This document shows positions 32,251-43,770 of a DNA stretch of 56,783 nt, piece by piece. The position numbers and the translations under genes were made by a program. Source of the stretch: Phoronis australis (Eukaryota > Phoronida > Phoronidae); NCBI GenBank assembly GCA_002633005.1, contig NMRA01000590.1, forward strand, positions 204,639-261,421, given 5' to 3'. Within the stretch, counting starts at the first letter, position 1, and each line of letters begins with the position of its first letter. Under the pieces are notes generated by a model. It ran no database searches and was not told the DNA's origin. It worked only from the letters and a program-made list of their open reading frames with translations.

Positions 32251-32645
32251 AACTATTATTAAAATCTCTTGGTCTTTTTACACCGACCTCTTGTCTACTT
32301 ACACTGTCACGACGTTTCGACGTTTCGGTAGGTCTATTCTCCGGCCATCGTCAGGTGTTTCAGCGTTCATAGAAGAACGAGGACGGATATGTGGTACATC
32401 CGCAGTGTAGCGGTTAAGGTGCTGGACTCGAATTATCTGTAGTTTCAGAAGTCGTGGGTTCAAATCCTGTCTCGGACAAAAAATTCACACAAGGTTTGTA
32501 CCACATATCTGAACTCGTTCTTATAAGAACGCAGGAACACCTGACGATGGCCGGAGAATAGACTGACCGAAACGTCGAAACATCGTGACAGTGTAAATAG
32601 ACAAGAGGTCGGTGTAAATAGACCAATAGATTTTACTAATAGTTG
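32251..32645. mobile_element. Palindromic element with hammerhead-like arms and tRNA-like core
   Basis: The arms 32,251-32,397 and 32,498-32,645 are inverted copies of about 147 bp, roughly 85-90% alike by eye. Each carries CACCTGACGATGGCCGGAGA followed by CGAAACGTCGAAAC. The 100-bp spacer contains a tRNA-like sequence. CUGANGA...GAAA resembles the hammerhead core described in Penelope-like retroelements, whose terminal repeats can be inverted. That link is an inference. Confidence 0.6.
32399..32476 (+). ncRNA. tRNA-like sequence (SINE head or tRNA pseudogene)
   Basis: A box-like tagcggttaaggtgctgg and B box gggttcaaatcc are correctly spaced for a type II (Ser/Leu-like) tRNA. The T arm GTGGG-TTCAAAT-CCTGT pairs using wobbles, and TCCG/CGGA could close an acceptor stem. 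Stem quality is poor, so a functional tRNA is unlikely. Confidence 0.45.
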
Positions 32646-34560
32646 TAACACGCCACCATCTCAGAGCGGTTTTAGAAAGTGATGTGGAAACTGTGAAACC
32701 CATCCGTCTATAATGTTTACCATCATCTAGTGACTCATGTATTATTGAGACCAAACAATGGTTTAGAATATTTCTATACCGAGGTATGCTAAGCATAAGT
32801 TTTGTTTCATGAGTACTATAAATAATATTACTGTTTAGAAATCAGAATAACGATACATCTGGGCAAGAAGTCACCATTCCGGAAAAGGAATATTTACAGG
32901 AACAATATCAACAGTAATAAAATATACCCGCATTTGTACACACACAGAAAAATATTTAAGAGATGCTTACAAAGGTAAGTTGTTAGGTTACGCAAAGACA
33001 TTTGATAGTAAACTTAAAATTGCTAAACAAACACTCCAAAACCACGTCAATGGTTATATGATAAGTTTCCATGAACCAAAAATTAGTCAAAGTTGAACTA
33101 CATCGCTGTTATAAATCAGGACTTCTTACAAGTCTCGTAACGTTACCTACATATCGGACGACTGGTAATTATTTATTAACTTATTGAAATATTTGCAAAT
33201 GCGTTGCTATTAACTGTTGCAGAGACAGGACGGGGCAAAATACTTTAATTAAAACTGAAGTTATTTAAATTAGCCCCAAAATGAAACTATAGGATGTTTT
33301 GTGCGATGGATTCCCAATAACAAAGTTCTTTTCATTTTTAGACATGGCAATAGCAATAGCAAAAGCTAAAAATAAAGCCAAAGTACCAATAGCCAAAGGA
33401 AAATCATTCCAAGTATTTAGAGCCTGTTCTACTTCTTGTATATGTACCGTTAGACAAAAAATAATTCGTAAAACTTTACCTTCTGACTTGTATGAGCACC
33501 CGAGCAGTCACAACTGTACATAGAAATTTTTTTCCCTTTTATGTATTATGATGGCAATAACGCCGAAAAAAAGTTGCTGTGGTTTAACAATAAACCTGTC
33601 AGTTTTGAAAAGGTGCGACATGTGATTCCTGCTCATCCGGCTAGAGCCGCAACAAAAGCATGTAGACGATACTTCTTACATGAGCGTTTCACAGGAAATA
33701 TGAACAACATACAGGTGTTCGGTGTGCTCAGCGACATTATAGAAGGACTTTTTTTAGATAAAATCTAACCCCGCCCTCTGCTAAACGAGCTTTAGTGACG
33801 AGTGTCTGGGACTAACCTATAGTACACACCTTTTTGTTGACCGGCGCTGTTTTCATTTGCGCAAAGGAAAATGTTTGACGTTTGTAAACGCCCGAGCAAC
33901 ACGCTGGTAAGGTGAGTTGTGTTTGGGTGAGGTAATCAGGGCGATCAAAAAAGCAACTATGTGCATATCCGGTAACAGGTTTCACTCTCACTTGCGGACT
34001 CAGTAACATGAATCCAAATCAAATTTCATTGATTATTACGAAATGCATAACATTCGTCTACGTTATGAGTCGCATGCCGTCTAAAACCGAAAATCGTCTC
34101 CTAAATGGTGAAATTGTTTGACTTTACATGATTTTTCGTCTTCCTAACATTATAAGCAGGTACTTTCGTCCTTTAGATAACGTATTTTTTTCATTTTAAT
34201 TTAAAACATTCCTGCTTTAATTTTGGAAGTGCCCGAAAAAGCGGCCGAACTAGTATATTTTTAGAAAAACCGTATGCAAGGGTCTGCTCTCGGAAACGAG
34301 CTACTTTTTTAATCGTTTTTGATTTAGAAAAGACACTAAAAGTTTTCATTGTCGCCTTCACAAGTCACGTTTGTGAAGTGTGCAAATTGGGGACGGTACA
34401 ATGTCACTGCTGTTATTTACAAGGTACCGATTGTACACTGTCTTGCATGCTTCATTTCCTTTACAAAACCGGTCCAATAAAGACTTTTTTCAATTTGTCC
34501 ATGGAAATAAAACAAGACTTTACGAATTGGTGCATTCGTTGCCCTGACCGGGATCATTTT
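32646..34560. other. Intergenic, no gene recognised
   Basis: AT-rich stretch. A 75-codon frame at 33,541 contains RAATKACRRYFLHERFTGNM, faintly BEN-domain-like, but it is too weak to call. Confidence 0.4.
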
Positions 34561-34569
34561 TTGCTCTTG

Positions 34570-35280
34570 TTTTGTTTGTTTGCATTCTATAGGTCGCATT
34601 TTCGTCCGATTCGCACAAAATTGTCACAAAAAACCTAACTATGGAATAGCACAAAGCCTGTACTTTTTCGTCATGATCGGAGTCAAGAAGGGCCATTTTG
34701 TTTTTGAATTCAGATTCAAATGCTCATAGAGGTCGCGATTTTTGACGTAGACGGCTGAAAATCTACACTATTATTGTAACAGACGTGTATTATACATTTG
34801 CTTTGAATTGTGAACTTCGAGCCAAAGATGGTGGAAATATCGGCTACTTAACCGGAAGTTTCAACTTGACGGACCTGATGCCGTTTCAACACTATTGAAT
34901 CGTGCTGGGTTGTTATTTTAAACACAAGAGCAAATGGCGTGAAACTTTACATGCTGATTTAAGTTTTACTCTTTCAAATGAATACTAAGTTTTTCTTGCA
35001 CAGGCCGTTTTAGTTAGTTGACTGTCATCTTAAAAAATGTATAGTCTGATTTTTTTCGAAAATTTCGGCAATTTATTGCAACTATTTGGTGTGATAGAAC
35101 TTTGAAAGGGTTTTCAGAAGGTGTTTTCTATTTTAGATAGGACGTCCCTTTATTGATTTTTGGGGATGTTGTGATGACGCTGTTCCTTTGTTGACTGACT
35201 TTTGGCGCACTTTTGTTTACGTTTTATTGAGCAAGACTACGTTTCTTACTCGTTTCGGACATTTTCATTCATTATACTTA
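34570..35280 (+). repeat. Dispersed ~0.7-kb repeat, copy 1
   Basis: Matches 40,890-41,620 over most of its length. Shared blocks are 'ttttcgtc-gattcgcac-aaatt-tcacaaa', 'tcgt-tgatcgg', 'ctttcaaatgaata', 'gttgactgattttt-g-gcacttttgtt' and 'caagactac-tttcttactcgttt'. No protein survives in both copies. Probably a non-autonomous element. Confidence 0.55.
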
Positions 35281-35413
35281 CTAACTTATAAAGAGTCATG
35301 TTGGTGCCGCTGACTGTCGCTCATCTGCTGCTTTTTAGGAATCTCCATTGGCCGTTTCGGCCCTGATCCAATTCGACTTCCAATACCCGGGCTCCGTGAG
35401 GTAGAAACTTACC

Positions 35414-36060
35414 TCAGGTCTTGCGACAGTCATGTTTCCATGTGTTACTTCTCTGCAGCCAGATGTATGCTGAAACTGCTTCTGTTGCTACTGAACAGGT
35501 CTTTTGTAGTTTTTGCCGTAATGGCTTGCGTGTTGTGAGCACCATAAGCTTCGTCATTCTCCGTAATTCTTTGCGGTAATCTTCTACAGCCAACCTCCAC
35601 ACGAATGTCGTGACACTTCAATCTATTATCTGTGGAGTAATGTATTAGACCTCGAGACTTAAGTGTTTTCTTCTCGTCAGCGACATCGACTCTCGTCTCC
35701 CATGTCAGTGTTAGCTCTACTATGGCCATTTTTTCGGGCTGTCTGACCATTAAACTATATCAGACCTCATTGCTGTCACTGCTCTGTTTGTTGGAAAACT
35801 TGCCAGATTTTCAATATCTACGGGCATCTTGTAGTCTATGGATTTGTGGAATAAACCCTGGTGTTGACTTCCTCTTTCATCACTGCACTTTTTCCCTGCT
35901 GTTCTTTCAATGGCCAAGACCTTCAGCACTTGTTTATGCCTCCATGTGTACATGGCCTCTGCCACTGCTGCTTTGCACGCCAACAGTATGGGCTACACAG
36001 TTCCCCGTTCCCATCAGCTAACACATCTGTCGTCTTCAGTTTCCCCCATCGACTCAAATA
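35414..36060 (-). pseudogene. LINE C-terminal domain remnant
   Basis: Best-preserved part of the 35.4-39.0 kb LINE. It reads AMYTWRHKQVLKVLAIER, then KSIDYKMPVDIENLASFPTN, RAVTAMRSDIV, a stop and frameshift, VELTLTWETRVDVADEKKT, RVEVGCR, and finally SVATEAVSAYIWLQRSNTW. These match in order the W-R-H-x-x-V-L, D-L...FP...I-A-x-T-x-L-R-P-D-I-V, E-L-T-V-P-W-E, E-V-G-C-R and A-A-E-x-A-S-x-W-L-W-L-x-R landmarks of the family. At least two lesions separate the blocks. Confidence 0.7.
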
Positions 36061-36363
36061 CTCGTCGTGGGTAGTTGTTCGTAGTCTGCTCTAAGCACAA
36101 GGCTGAGTTTCTGATTTTCCGATGACAACAGATCTTCTGGAGTGGCCTTCTTTCTCAAGCAGCTATGTCAAGTTCTCCATTCNCCCCGTTCCCATCAGCT
36201 AACACATCTGTCGTCTTCAGTTTCCCCCATCGACTCAAATACTCGTCGTGGGTAGTTGTTAGTACTCTGCTCTAAACACAAGGCTGAGTTTCTGACTTTC
36301 CGATGACAACAAATCTTCTGGAGTGGCCTTCTTTCTCAAGCAGCTATGTCAAGTTATCCATTC
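36003..36363. repeat. 180-bp direct duplication joined by a single n (36,183)
   Basis: 36,003-36,182 and 36,184-36,363 are the same length and differ at only a few positions. The copies abut a one-base gap exactly at their ends, the signature of overlapping contig ends that were scaffolded without being merged. Confidence 0.85.
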
Positions 36364-37590
36364 ACCCTGCTTCTTAAGTCCACTGCTATAGCATCCCTCT
36401 CCTCTTCCTCTGCAACGCGTTTCCTCTGAAGTGCTAGATCTCCACCTTCCTTCCCTTTTGTTTTCTTCCACCTGTTAGATGGTATGAAACCTTGCCCTTG
36501 TGTCAGAATTAATATGTATTAAGTAATTGGAAAGAATAGATCCATTTCAAGTTGCCGAAAATTTGTTAATATTTAATTTTAAATCATGGGGTCAAACTTG
36601 TTGACATGTATTTTAACGGCAAAATCTATTTTTAAATGGTGTTTACAACTTTGGGTTCTGGGGTCAGACCAATCTAGAGATTCTAGAAAATTCTTAGAAC
36701 AGATCGTAACAGCCAACGATGTGATTAGCTAAGACCATGTGGTTTTTATTAGCCAATCTCTAAATGAGTAGAATATTATAAAATGGGCTAAAATCAAGAA
36801 GATATTCACATGTGCCATTGTAGTTGAAGCATAAAGGCTTGCTACAGTGTACAACAGAGCCATCTCAAAAGATTCTAGAGAGGATCTTGGCAAGGGCAAG
36901 GGTTAACGAAAGGGAAGTTAACTAAGAGCTTGTCACTTGCATTGTGGGTAGTAAGATACTGACTGAAGTGTTGCGTCACCAGAGACTGTGAGCAGCAAAA
37001 AGAATCATGGGTAGTAGAAATTGCTTACAAGTGTTGAAACACCAGAGACGGTGACTAGCAATTATACTGTTGCAGTACAGTGTGTGTGTAGTTCGAAGAT
37101 TCACCAATAGGACAGTCATCCAACAAGTGGAGAGTGCTACCTTGGATAGAAGATAAGACATTTCATTACTTTGGTTCATTGATTGAAGAAATCTTTAAAG
37201 AGGGCGCTAGCGTAGTTACTCTTATTTGTAGTTGATTACGTAATTAACAATAGGTTTCACTTGTCTAATTAGTGATTATCATATAATAAATGAATTACTG
37301 GATTTGATTATTCACTCTCCATCTACGCACAATGTCGAAGGCTAGCTAACTTTTAAACAAACCCACAGTCAATCTCTGACACATTGTCTTGCCACGTACA
37401 CTGTTCCTACTATATCGCTGTGCCGCAGTCTGCTCTCTGCCACCGCCGCCGACACATCCCACTTTATACCTGACGTGATCTCTACTCTAGCACGCCTCAC
37501 CAAACTATCCTTAGAACCCTTCAACGTCATCCAGACTCTATCTTTCCCGACCTTGGACTTCTGTACTAGTGACTTTGTTGGTAAGGCTAC

Positions 37591-37790
37591 TTGCCTTTTT
37601 CGGGTATATCGTTTTTTCGACTTCCTCGAGAGCCCGAACTGAGGCTTAGGAAGTGGCTCGCGGTGGTGAAGAATGAAATCTACGCTGTTAATAGCAAGTA
37701 TGAGGCCGTGAATCATCTCCGTGTCTGGGGCCGGCATTTCGTCGACAGTGATTTCTCTAACGAATTCCGGTTTACCAAAGAACTATCCAT
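37591..37790 (+). pseudogene. THAP-like domain fragment inside the LINE
   Basis: Plus strand reads FSGISFFRLPREPELRLRKW, LAVVKNEIYAVN, then LRVWGRHFVDSDF. This fits the THAP order G-x-S-F-x-R-x-P...R-x-K-W...C-x-x-H-F, with Trp in place of the zinc-binding Cys before HF and the N-terminal C-x-x-x-C missing. Its orientation is opposite to the surrounding LINE, and it lies between LINE blocks that should be nearly adjacent, so it looks like part of an inserted element. Confidence 0.45.
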
Positions 37791-38181
37791 ACTTCCCGTT
37801 ATCTGTGCATGTTCACGGCGCCTCTCCAGTATTTCATGATCAGTGTATTCCGGTTCGAACTGATAGCCTGTGAAACCTAACGATCCGACCCGTGAAGTCT
37901 TCGTCGGATGAGCTCTTGACTACAGAAGTCGGGATTGGCGCCGGGCGAGTTGCCATGTATTCTGCGTTTTGTTTGAAAATGAATTATTCTCATCCTAACC
38001 AATGCGTAAAAAACTGAAACAAAGTCTGCCTCAATAGATACAATTTGTAATGCCTTTGCAGTATTCGTGAGTGAAAATGTTGAGGACCAAGCTATGAATA
38101 AACCACTGCATTTACCGGCCATTGATTCCGGCAATTAGGTTATTGACCGCATACATTCATTTCCCAACGCATAAAGTATCA

Positions 38182-38472
38182 CCCGTCGCCCTACTATGGC
38201 AAAGAGAATCTTGATTATATGCAAAGAAAAGAAATGGATGTTAAGTTCTCTACTTTTTTGTCGCTACTTTGTTGGGGATAAAACACCCCTCGGACTTGGC
38301 CCATCCGCTTGAGAGTGTTTCAGATTNCCCGTCGCCCTACTATGGCAAAGAGAATCTTGATTATATGCAAAGAAAAGAAATGGATGTTAAGTTCTCTACT
38401 TTTTTGTCGCTACTTTGTTGGGGCTAAAACACCCCTCGGACTTGGCCCATCCGCTTGAGAGTGTTTCAGATT
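38182..38472. repeat. 145-bp direct duplication joined by a single n (38,327)
   Basis: 38,182-38,326 and 38,328-38,472 are near-identical, with one obvious difference (gggataaaac against gggctaaaac). Same structure as the duplication at 36,183; an assembly artefact is likeliest. It inserts a second copy of a piece of the LINE. Confidence 0.85.
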
Positions 38473-39639
38473 TCCAAAGTGCCCGCAATAGCTTCCATAA
38501 GAGTGGGCACCACTTGTAGACTTTGTAGGACAATCCTGAAAGAGCCGGTGTTGAGCTCATACTTGCTTTTTGACCACTTCCTGCACTTCACATTCCTCTA
38601 ACTCCTCCATTTCAAAGGTCACTCCTGGTTGGTCCCCAATGATCATTCAGTCGGCTGGTGGTTGTGGATTGTCACGGCCTAAGTCGTTGTGCACCTTCTA
38701 GGGATGTACCTGTAGTTCTTCTCTTTTGGCTTCCATCTTTCCACTAACGACCTTAGCCAGTAGCTGTTTCACGAAACCATAAAGGTTCTAGATGAATTTC
38801 TGTCTTCGTGTCGCGTAATCCTTGCGTTGATTTATTAGCCTTTCTGCTCGCCTCAGGTTTAACAGAAGGTCCCTCAGCTCCTCATGCAAGACCGCTAAGC
38901 CTTCTCTCTGTCCGTCAGCACTCATGTAGATCAGGATAAGGTGTCGAAGTTCTGCACGGATGTCGCTCATTTTTCTTTGTCTTGGAATGGGTCCCGCTGA
39001 TGGTTTGTTCTCTTTTTTGTTTCACAATCACTCTAATTCTGTCCTTACAGACATTGCGTCTGTTATTGTTGACATCTTTCTTTTAACAGGTCTTTTCAAT
39101 GATACCTTCAAGATGCTTTTCAGGTTTTGATCTAACTGACTCTACATTATTGGGTATGCATTATGTGGCCAGGACATCTTCTTTGCCGGTTGCGAGTTGG
39201 CCAGATCATTTTCGGCACTATGCATCTGAGATTGGAAGGGTTACCGGTCTGCTGGATCAGCCGTAGCTAGCTGAATACCCCCTTCCCTTCGCCCGATGAC
39301 ACCACCATTCGCTCTGCAGGAATGTTCCTCGTTTACCTTCCCCCCAGGTTCCTGAACACCTTCGGTCATCAGTATTAGTTTCCACCACCATACATGTACG
39401 GTATCCTGACTGCCTGGGTCATGTTAATCAGAATGGGATACGGAGTTTAAAACGTCATCGTCCTCTAGTTCTGTGTCACCTGTTGCAGGGAAATATGCCT
39501 TTACCCTCCCTTGGCGTCAGTAACAATACGACTTTGTCCTTATATCCTACCGTCTTACTGGTCGACCTGTTCTCATTAAGAGTTGCTGCTGTCAACACTT
39601 TATTTCCTCTTGTGTATTCTTACGAATTGTTCTGAAGAC

Positions 39640-40505
39640 CCCTCGACCCCCACAGCCCTCTATCCCCTCGGCCCACGACACCCTCGACCCAGAACCCCCT
39701 CGACCCACGACCCTCGACCCCCTCGACTCCCTCGATCTAAGACCCAGAACCCTCTCGACCCAGTGTACACAAAATCGACTCGATCAGAGTATAGCAGAAG
39801 CGCTGACTTATAGAACAAATGAGTTGGGCACTGAGCTCGTCCGCTTTTTTAATGTTTTTGCAACTAAGGCAGTCGATTCAGAAAATATGAATTCAACAAC
39901 CGAAAAAACGCAACCAAATCAAATCAAAGACTTACCAACCTTAAAAAAGTCGTTCCCGGAAAAGTGTAATCGTCTCGTCAGTTCTTCAATGAGTTGCATC
40001 GGAGTGCGAGGAACCGACAAACTGTAATTCCACCAGTAATTGCAGCTTGAAAAAACAAACTGTTAACTAAAACTATTTCAACGTATCATGGAGTATACTG
40101 CGAATGAGTATACACCCTGTACAATATAGTGCAAATAATAAAAATATGTCATTATGTAAATTCACGTTTACGTACCCTCTCCCTAATTTCATTAGGACTG
40201 GCCCATTAATGGTTGCTCGTGGAACTATTTCCTTGACTACGATAGCCTGTTCTCAAGCCCTATTCAAGACCACCGGCGTTCACGCCACTTTCTGTTTTCA
40301 ACCACGAGAGACTCCTGTGTAGGTATGTGCTATGGGAAAGCCACCCAACGGCGTAATACGATTATGAAATATGTAGAAAGCGCACTGATACCTCTATTGC
40401 AACAGGTCGTGGGTCGTGGATCATGGGTCGAGGGGGTTGTGGGTCGAGAGAGTTGTGGGACGAGGGAGTTGTGGGTCGAGAAATGTGGGGATCGAAGGGG
40501 GTTTC
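39640..40505. mobile_element. Foldback element with C-rich/G-rich arms
   Basis: The left arm (39,640-39,790) is built of CCCTCGACCCACGA/CCCAGAAC units. The right arm (40,405-40,505) is the reverse complement type, GTCGTGGGTCG/GGGTCGAGGGGGTTGTGG. About 610 bases of ordinary sequence lie between, with no recognised gene. Arm units are short and variable in number. Confidence 0.65.
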
Positions 40506-40889
40506 AGAAAAATCCTATTCTTACTCCTAATGCATTCTTGCTCACTTTCCCACACATGCTGCAATTGTTGTCGTCGTTTTTAGGCGTTGTCCTTTGACTG
40601 TCGTTGGTCGTCACGGTCATGTTGGTTCTTCCTCCACCCCCGCTCTTGCCTGGGGGGTATTCTCTTTGCAAAATATGTGGGTGTCGATCTTGAAAATCGA
40701 CTGCAGGATTGGGCTGCAAACTCGTCTGCCCCGTCCAGCCTATCGCGGATATCACTTGTCCACGGTTATCGTTTTATTCATCATCGCCACCATCAATAGC
40801 ATCATTGTCAAAATCATCTCCTTTCCCACTTATCATCCGATACTCTTTGCAGTCAATTTTTCTAAAGGTGTCTCCTCCGAGCGCTTTCA

Positions 40890-41620
40890 TCAAATTACAT
40901 GTCATATTTTTCGTCTCATTCGCACGAAATTCTCACAAAGCTTCGGAATAGCTCGACTCTTATTATTTTTCGTGCTGATCGGTTTCAAAATGGCGGATGT
41001 GGCGGCCATTATGTTTCCAATTCGGATTCAATCGTACACCATTATTGTAGCAGATTACAGTAGAACGGTTGTGTTAAAATTGACGGTAATAGCAGCCATT
41101 GCGTTTGGGAACTTCGATCTTGCAACAAGAACATTTTGTCCTGGTAAAAGCGCTTTGTAGAACCAGTTGCTTCGAAATTGTATGTGTTAAATTCATGTAA
41201 GTATTTGTTATCGAATGCTAACTAACGGGAATGGTTTATCTAACACATTTTCATGACTATTCAGTCGCGATGGGATTTTATCTTGAACAAATTGGATTCT
41301 TTACCATGAATTCTTTCAAATGAATAGGAACAGTTTTTCTCAGACGTACAATTTTGGAGTTACTTGACTTTCCGTTTAAAAATTAAATGCAAAATTTAAA
41401 TTCAGTTTGGAAAATTTGTGAACTTTTGTGAAAATGCTTTGTTAGATTGAGTTTTGAACAAGCTTGCAGAACGCTAGGACGACTCTTTTTTAATTATCTG
41501 GGAATTTCTGAATATGACGATGTTCTTTTGTTGACTGATTTTTGCTGCACTTTTGTTGGTTGACCTTCTATTTAACAAGACTATATTTCTTACTCATTTC
41601 TGACATCGTCATGCCTCATA
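40890..41620 (+). repeat. Dispersed ~0.7-kb repeat, copy 2
   Basis: Second copy of the repeat at 34,570-35,280. A 188-codon open frame overlaps its first half (to 41,160). That frame does not persist in the other copy, so I treat it as chance. The repeat is followed by 'atcatcat' simple sequence near 41,650. Confidence 0.55.
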
Positions 41621-41639
41621 TGATTTTATCATCATGTTC

Positions 41640-42480
41640 ATAATGGCCACTATCATTATCATCATCAGCATCATGATTGCTTCCATTGCCAGTTATCTTA
41701 CATTGTTTTTTTCCGTCGATTTAACCAAGTGTCGTTCTTTCGAAAGCTTTTGCTGTTTTGTTTTAAAAAAAATTTAGAAGGAGGCTTCGAACTATGGAGC
41801 TGAACCATCTTTTTTTTCAAAATTAGTAATCGCATTGTGTCTGCGGTAAATGGTACGCCACGGTATCGAAGAAGTATAAAATTGTAAATTTTAAAACGAT
41901 ACCAGTACTGCTTTGCGTGAACTGTGGCGTTTTCCTAGCGGGTGATTTACGAACAGCTGTTAACAATCGTTTAGTTTGGTGAGGTTTCTTAAGACCGTAC
42001 TACATATCTCAATGAATGACTCGTGTTTCACGAGTACGTTACTGACCTTACAAGCGTACGCAAACAAGTTGGCCGCTAGCAACTTGGCTAAAACCAAAGA
42101 TCACAAACTGGTTCAACATCTGGGACAGCAATTACTATTCCTTTTATTATAATCTCAAGGTACAGTACGTGCCTACATTTCTCTGCTCGAGAATGTCATG
42201 TTTTACGAGGATCCCTGTCAAGTCTTAGTTTTCACGTGTGAAACCTTGCATTAAAGATATTCGTACGAGATTGAACTCGAAATGGCCGATATTGGTAGCT
42301 CGAATCTAAAAGTAATCAAGTGCGAAGTCGTGCCAGAATCTCGTCTCAGAAACCATTAATTACATGTATAGTAGGCTGTAACTGCACATTAAGTTTCTTT
42401 TTGTAGTGAAGGAGGGCGGAGAATGCCAAGCACACATGTAAATTTGAATTCGATTTCGAGTGACAAAGATTAGACCCCTG
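41640..42480. other. Intergenic, no gene recognised
   Basis: AT-rich DNA starting with a short imperfect ATC repeat (about 41,620-41,690). No domain, splice structure or repeat copy seen. Confidence 0.5.
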
Positions 42481-42489
42481 GTACTGGGC

Positions 42490-42775
42490 TATCTTCCATC
42501 ACAACTCTAGACATGGAATGCCAAGTCTCGCACGTAATCCATACATGCTTGTGTTAGAACTTGCGACAATGAGATTTCACGGGACTGGCTGAGAGAATTT
42601 ACAAGGTGAATTTCCGCTTGTCTGCTCGACTGTGTTTTAATCGAGTGTTGTAGTTATCAATCACGTCTTATTTCACATACATTTTTTCGTTTTGTACAAA
42701 ATGGATTCAGCAAGCGAGACTCTTAATGCACAGTTTCAGGTAACCAGCGATTTTGTGGCAAAATTAATCAACATA
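42490..42775 (+). repeat. ~260-bp repeat, isolated copy
   Basis: Shares with 44,790-45,070 and 45,075-45,345 the ordered blocks 'ggaatgc-aa-ctc-cacgt', 'gtgaatttccgc-tgtctgctc-actg', 'tcgagtgttgtagtt', 'tttcgtttt' and 'caagcgagactctt'. A 123-codon frame begins inside it but has no recognisable domain. Confidence 0.55.
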
Positions 42776-43067
42776 CGCATCAATAACTCTGTCCTTTCAT
42801 TATATGCACTGACCCGTGATCCTGACTTGTTGGTACGTAGCGTAATCTGGTCTGTGATGTTTTTTTTCAGCCCCGGCCTTAGAGACACTTTCTACACCCT
42901 ATCGCACTACACGTTAGGAGTTTTTCAACAATACATTTTCGAGTATGAAAATCTTGCTGTTTTACAGGAAAACGGCATTTGTGTTTGTTTTGCACTTATA
43001 ACAGAAAAGAACTGGTGTGTCTACGTAACTTCCGAAAAACTACTGTTGTATTTATTTGCGTAGCTAA

Positions 43068-43197
43068 ATGTGTGTGTGTGTGTATGTGTGTGTGTGTGTG
43101 TGTTGGTGTGTGGGTTGTGTGTGTGTGTGTGTATGCGTGTGTGTGTGTGTGTGCGGGCGTGTGTGCGTGCGTGAGTGTGTGCCTGCTTGTGCGTGTG
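43068..43197. repeat. (GT)n microsatellite
   Basis: About 130 bases of imperfect GT repeat with TATG, TTGG and GCGT interruptions. Cys/Val-rich and His/Thr-rich frames across it are artefacts. Confidence 0.9.
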
Positions 43198-43770
43198 TGT
43201 TCTGTTTTTGTAAACTTATTTGAACACTGGAACACCATTGTCGATGTACATTTATTGGTGGATTGATCTAGTAATTCAATAATATGTCTTTCATGATAAA
43301 ACTGTGTTCAGTTATAGAGCAAGGATGGATTCACATGTGCTCGATTCAGTTCACTGTTTGTAATTGTCAACATTGAGCGATGTATTTGATTTCGTGCAAG
43401 AAATTAAACTTTTCCAGCAGTCTTTAAGTTTTAAGGTTTTATGCAGCTCAGTCATAAAAATGCGTAACTTGTAGAAAGCACAGTCCACGGTGTTTCTCGG
43501 GGATAAAAAGTCAACTAAACCATTTCTTTTTCCCTCATGTTTAATCCAGGAAATAATTGAAAACTCAAAATGGGTAAAGATTTGATTTAGGCATTATTCT
43601 CTCAGAAATCACAAATTCACAAATACCTGGGCCTGAACAAGGAAGCCATTCCGTTAAATTGGCGAGTATTCCGTGCAAGAATCTTATGAGTGAGTCTAGT
43701 GTGACCAAGTGCTTCGCTTATTTACATTGCGATATCTCGCGAAGTCTTGCGGGCTCTTTCATTTTTCGCG

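Larger units (their letters stand above)
35410..39000 (-). pseudogene. Decayed LINE (non-LTR retrotransposon), minus strand
   Basis: Successive minus-strand pieces keep the order expected of one retroelement polyprotein. An N-terminal leader and early RT block lie at 38,980-38,460 (RRQKFI, then FVKQLLAKVVSGKM, then PGVTFEMEELEECEVQEVVK). RT continues to 37,880 (ESMAGKCSGLFIAWS). At 37,590-37,369 is RVWMTLKGSKDSLVRRARVE then LRHSDIVGTV. The C-terminal domain is at 36,060-35,414 (YTWRHKQVLKVLA ... FPTNRAVTAMRSDIV ... VELTLTWE ... RVEVGCR). Stops, frameshifts, a THAP-like insertion and two assembly duplications break it. The C-terminal signature occurs in amphioxus, coral and fish retroelements (general knowledge). 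Family name not assigned. Confidence 0.7.

Noticed and set aside
32520-32610. Active hammerhead ribozyme
   Set aside because: Core-like bases are present, but stem II pairs poorly and the cleavage dinucleotide is not in place; kept only as hammerhead-like.
33541-33768. Possible BEN-domain fragment
   Set aside because: Only about 20 residues resemble BEN; there is no supporting neighbour or second motif.
40594-41160. 188-codon plus-strand frame, the longest N-free frame
   Set aside because: Overlaps the foldback edge and a dispersed repeat; the homologous copy at 34.6 kb has stops and indels.
42692-43063. 123-codon plus-strand frame as a gene
   Set aside because: Starts inside a dispersed repeat, has no recognisable domain, and its sibling repeats do not keep the frame.
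42996-43266. Cys/Val-rich and His/Thr-rich frames
   Set aside because: Translations of the (GT)n microsatellite.
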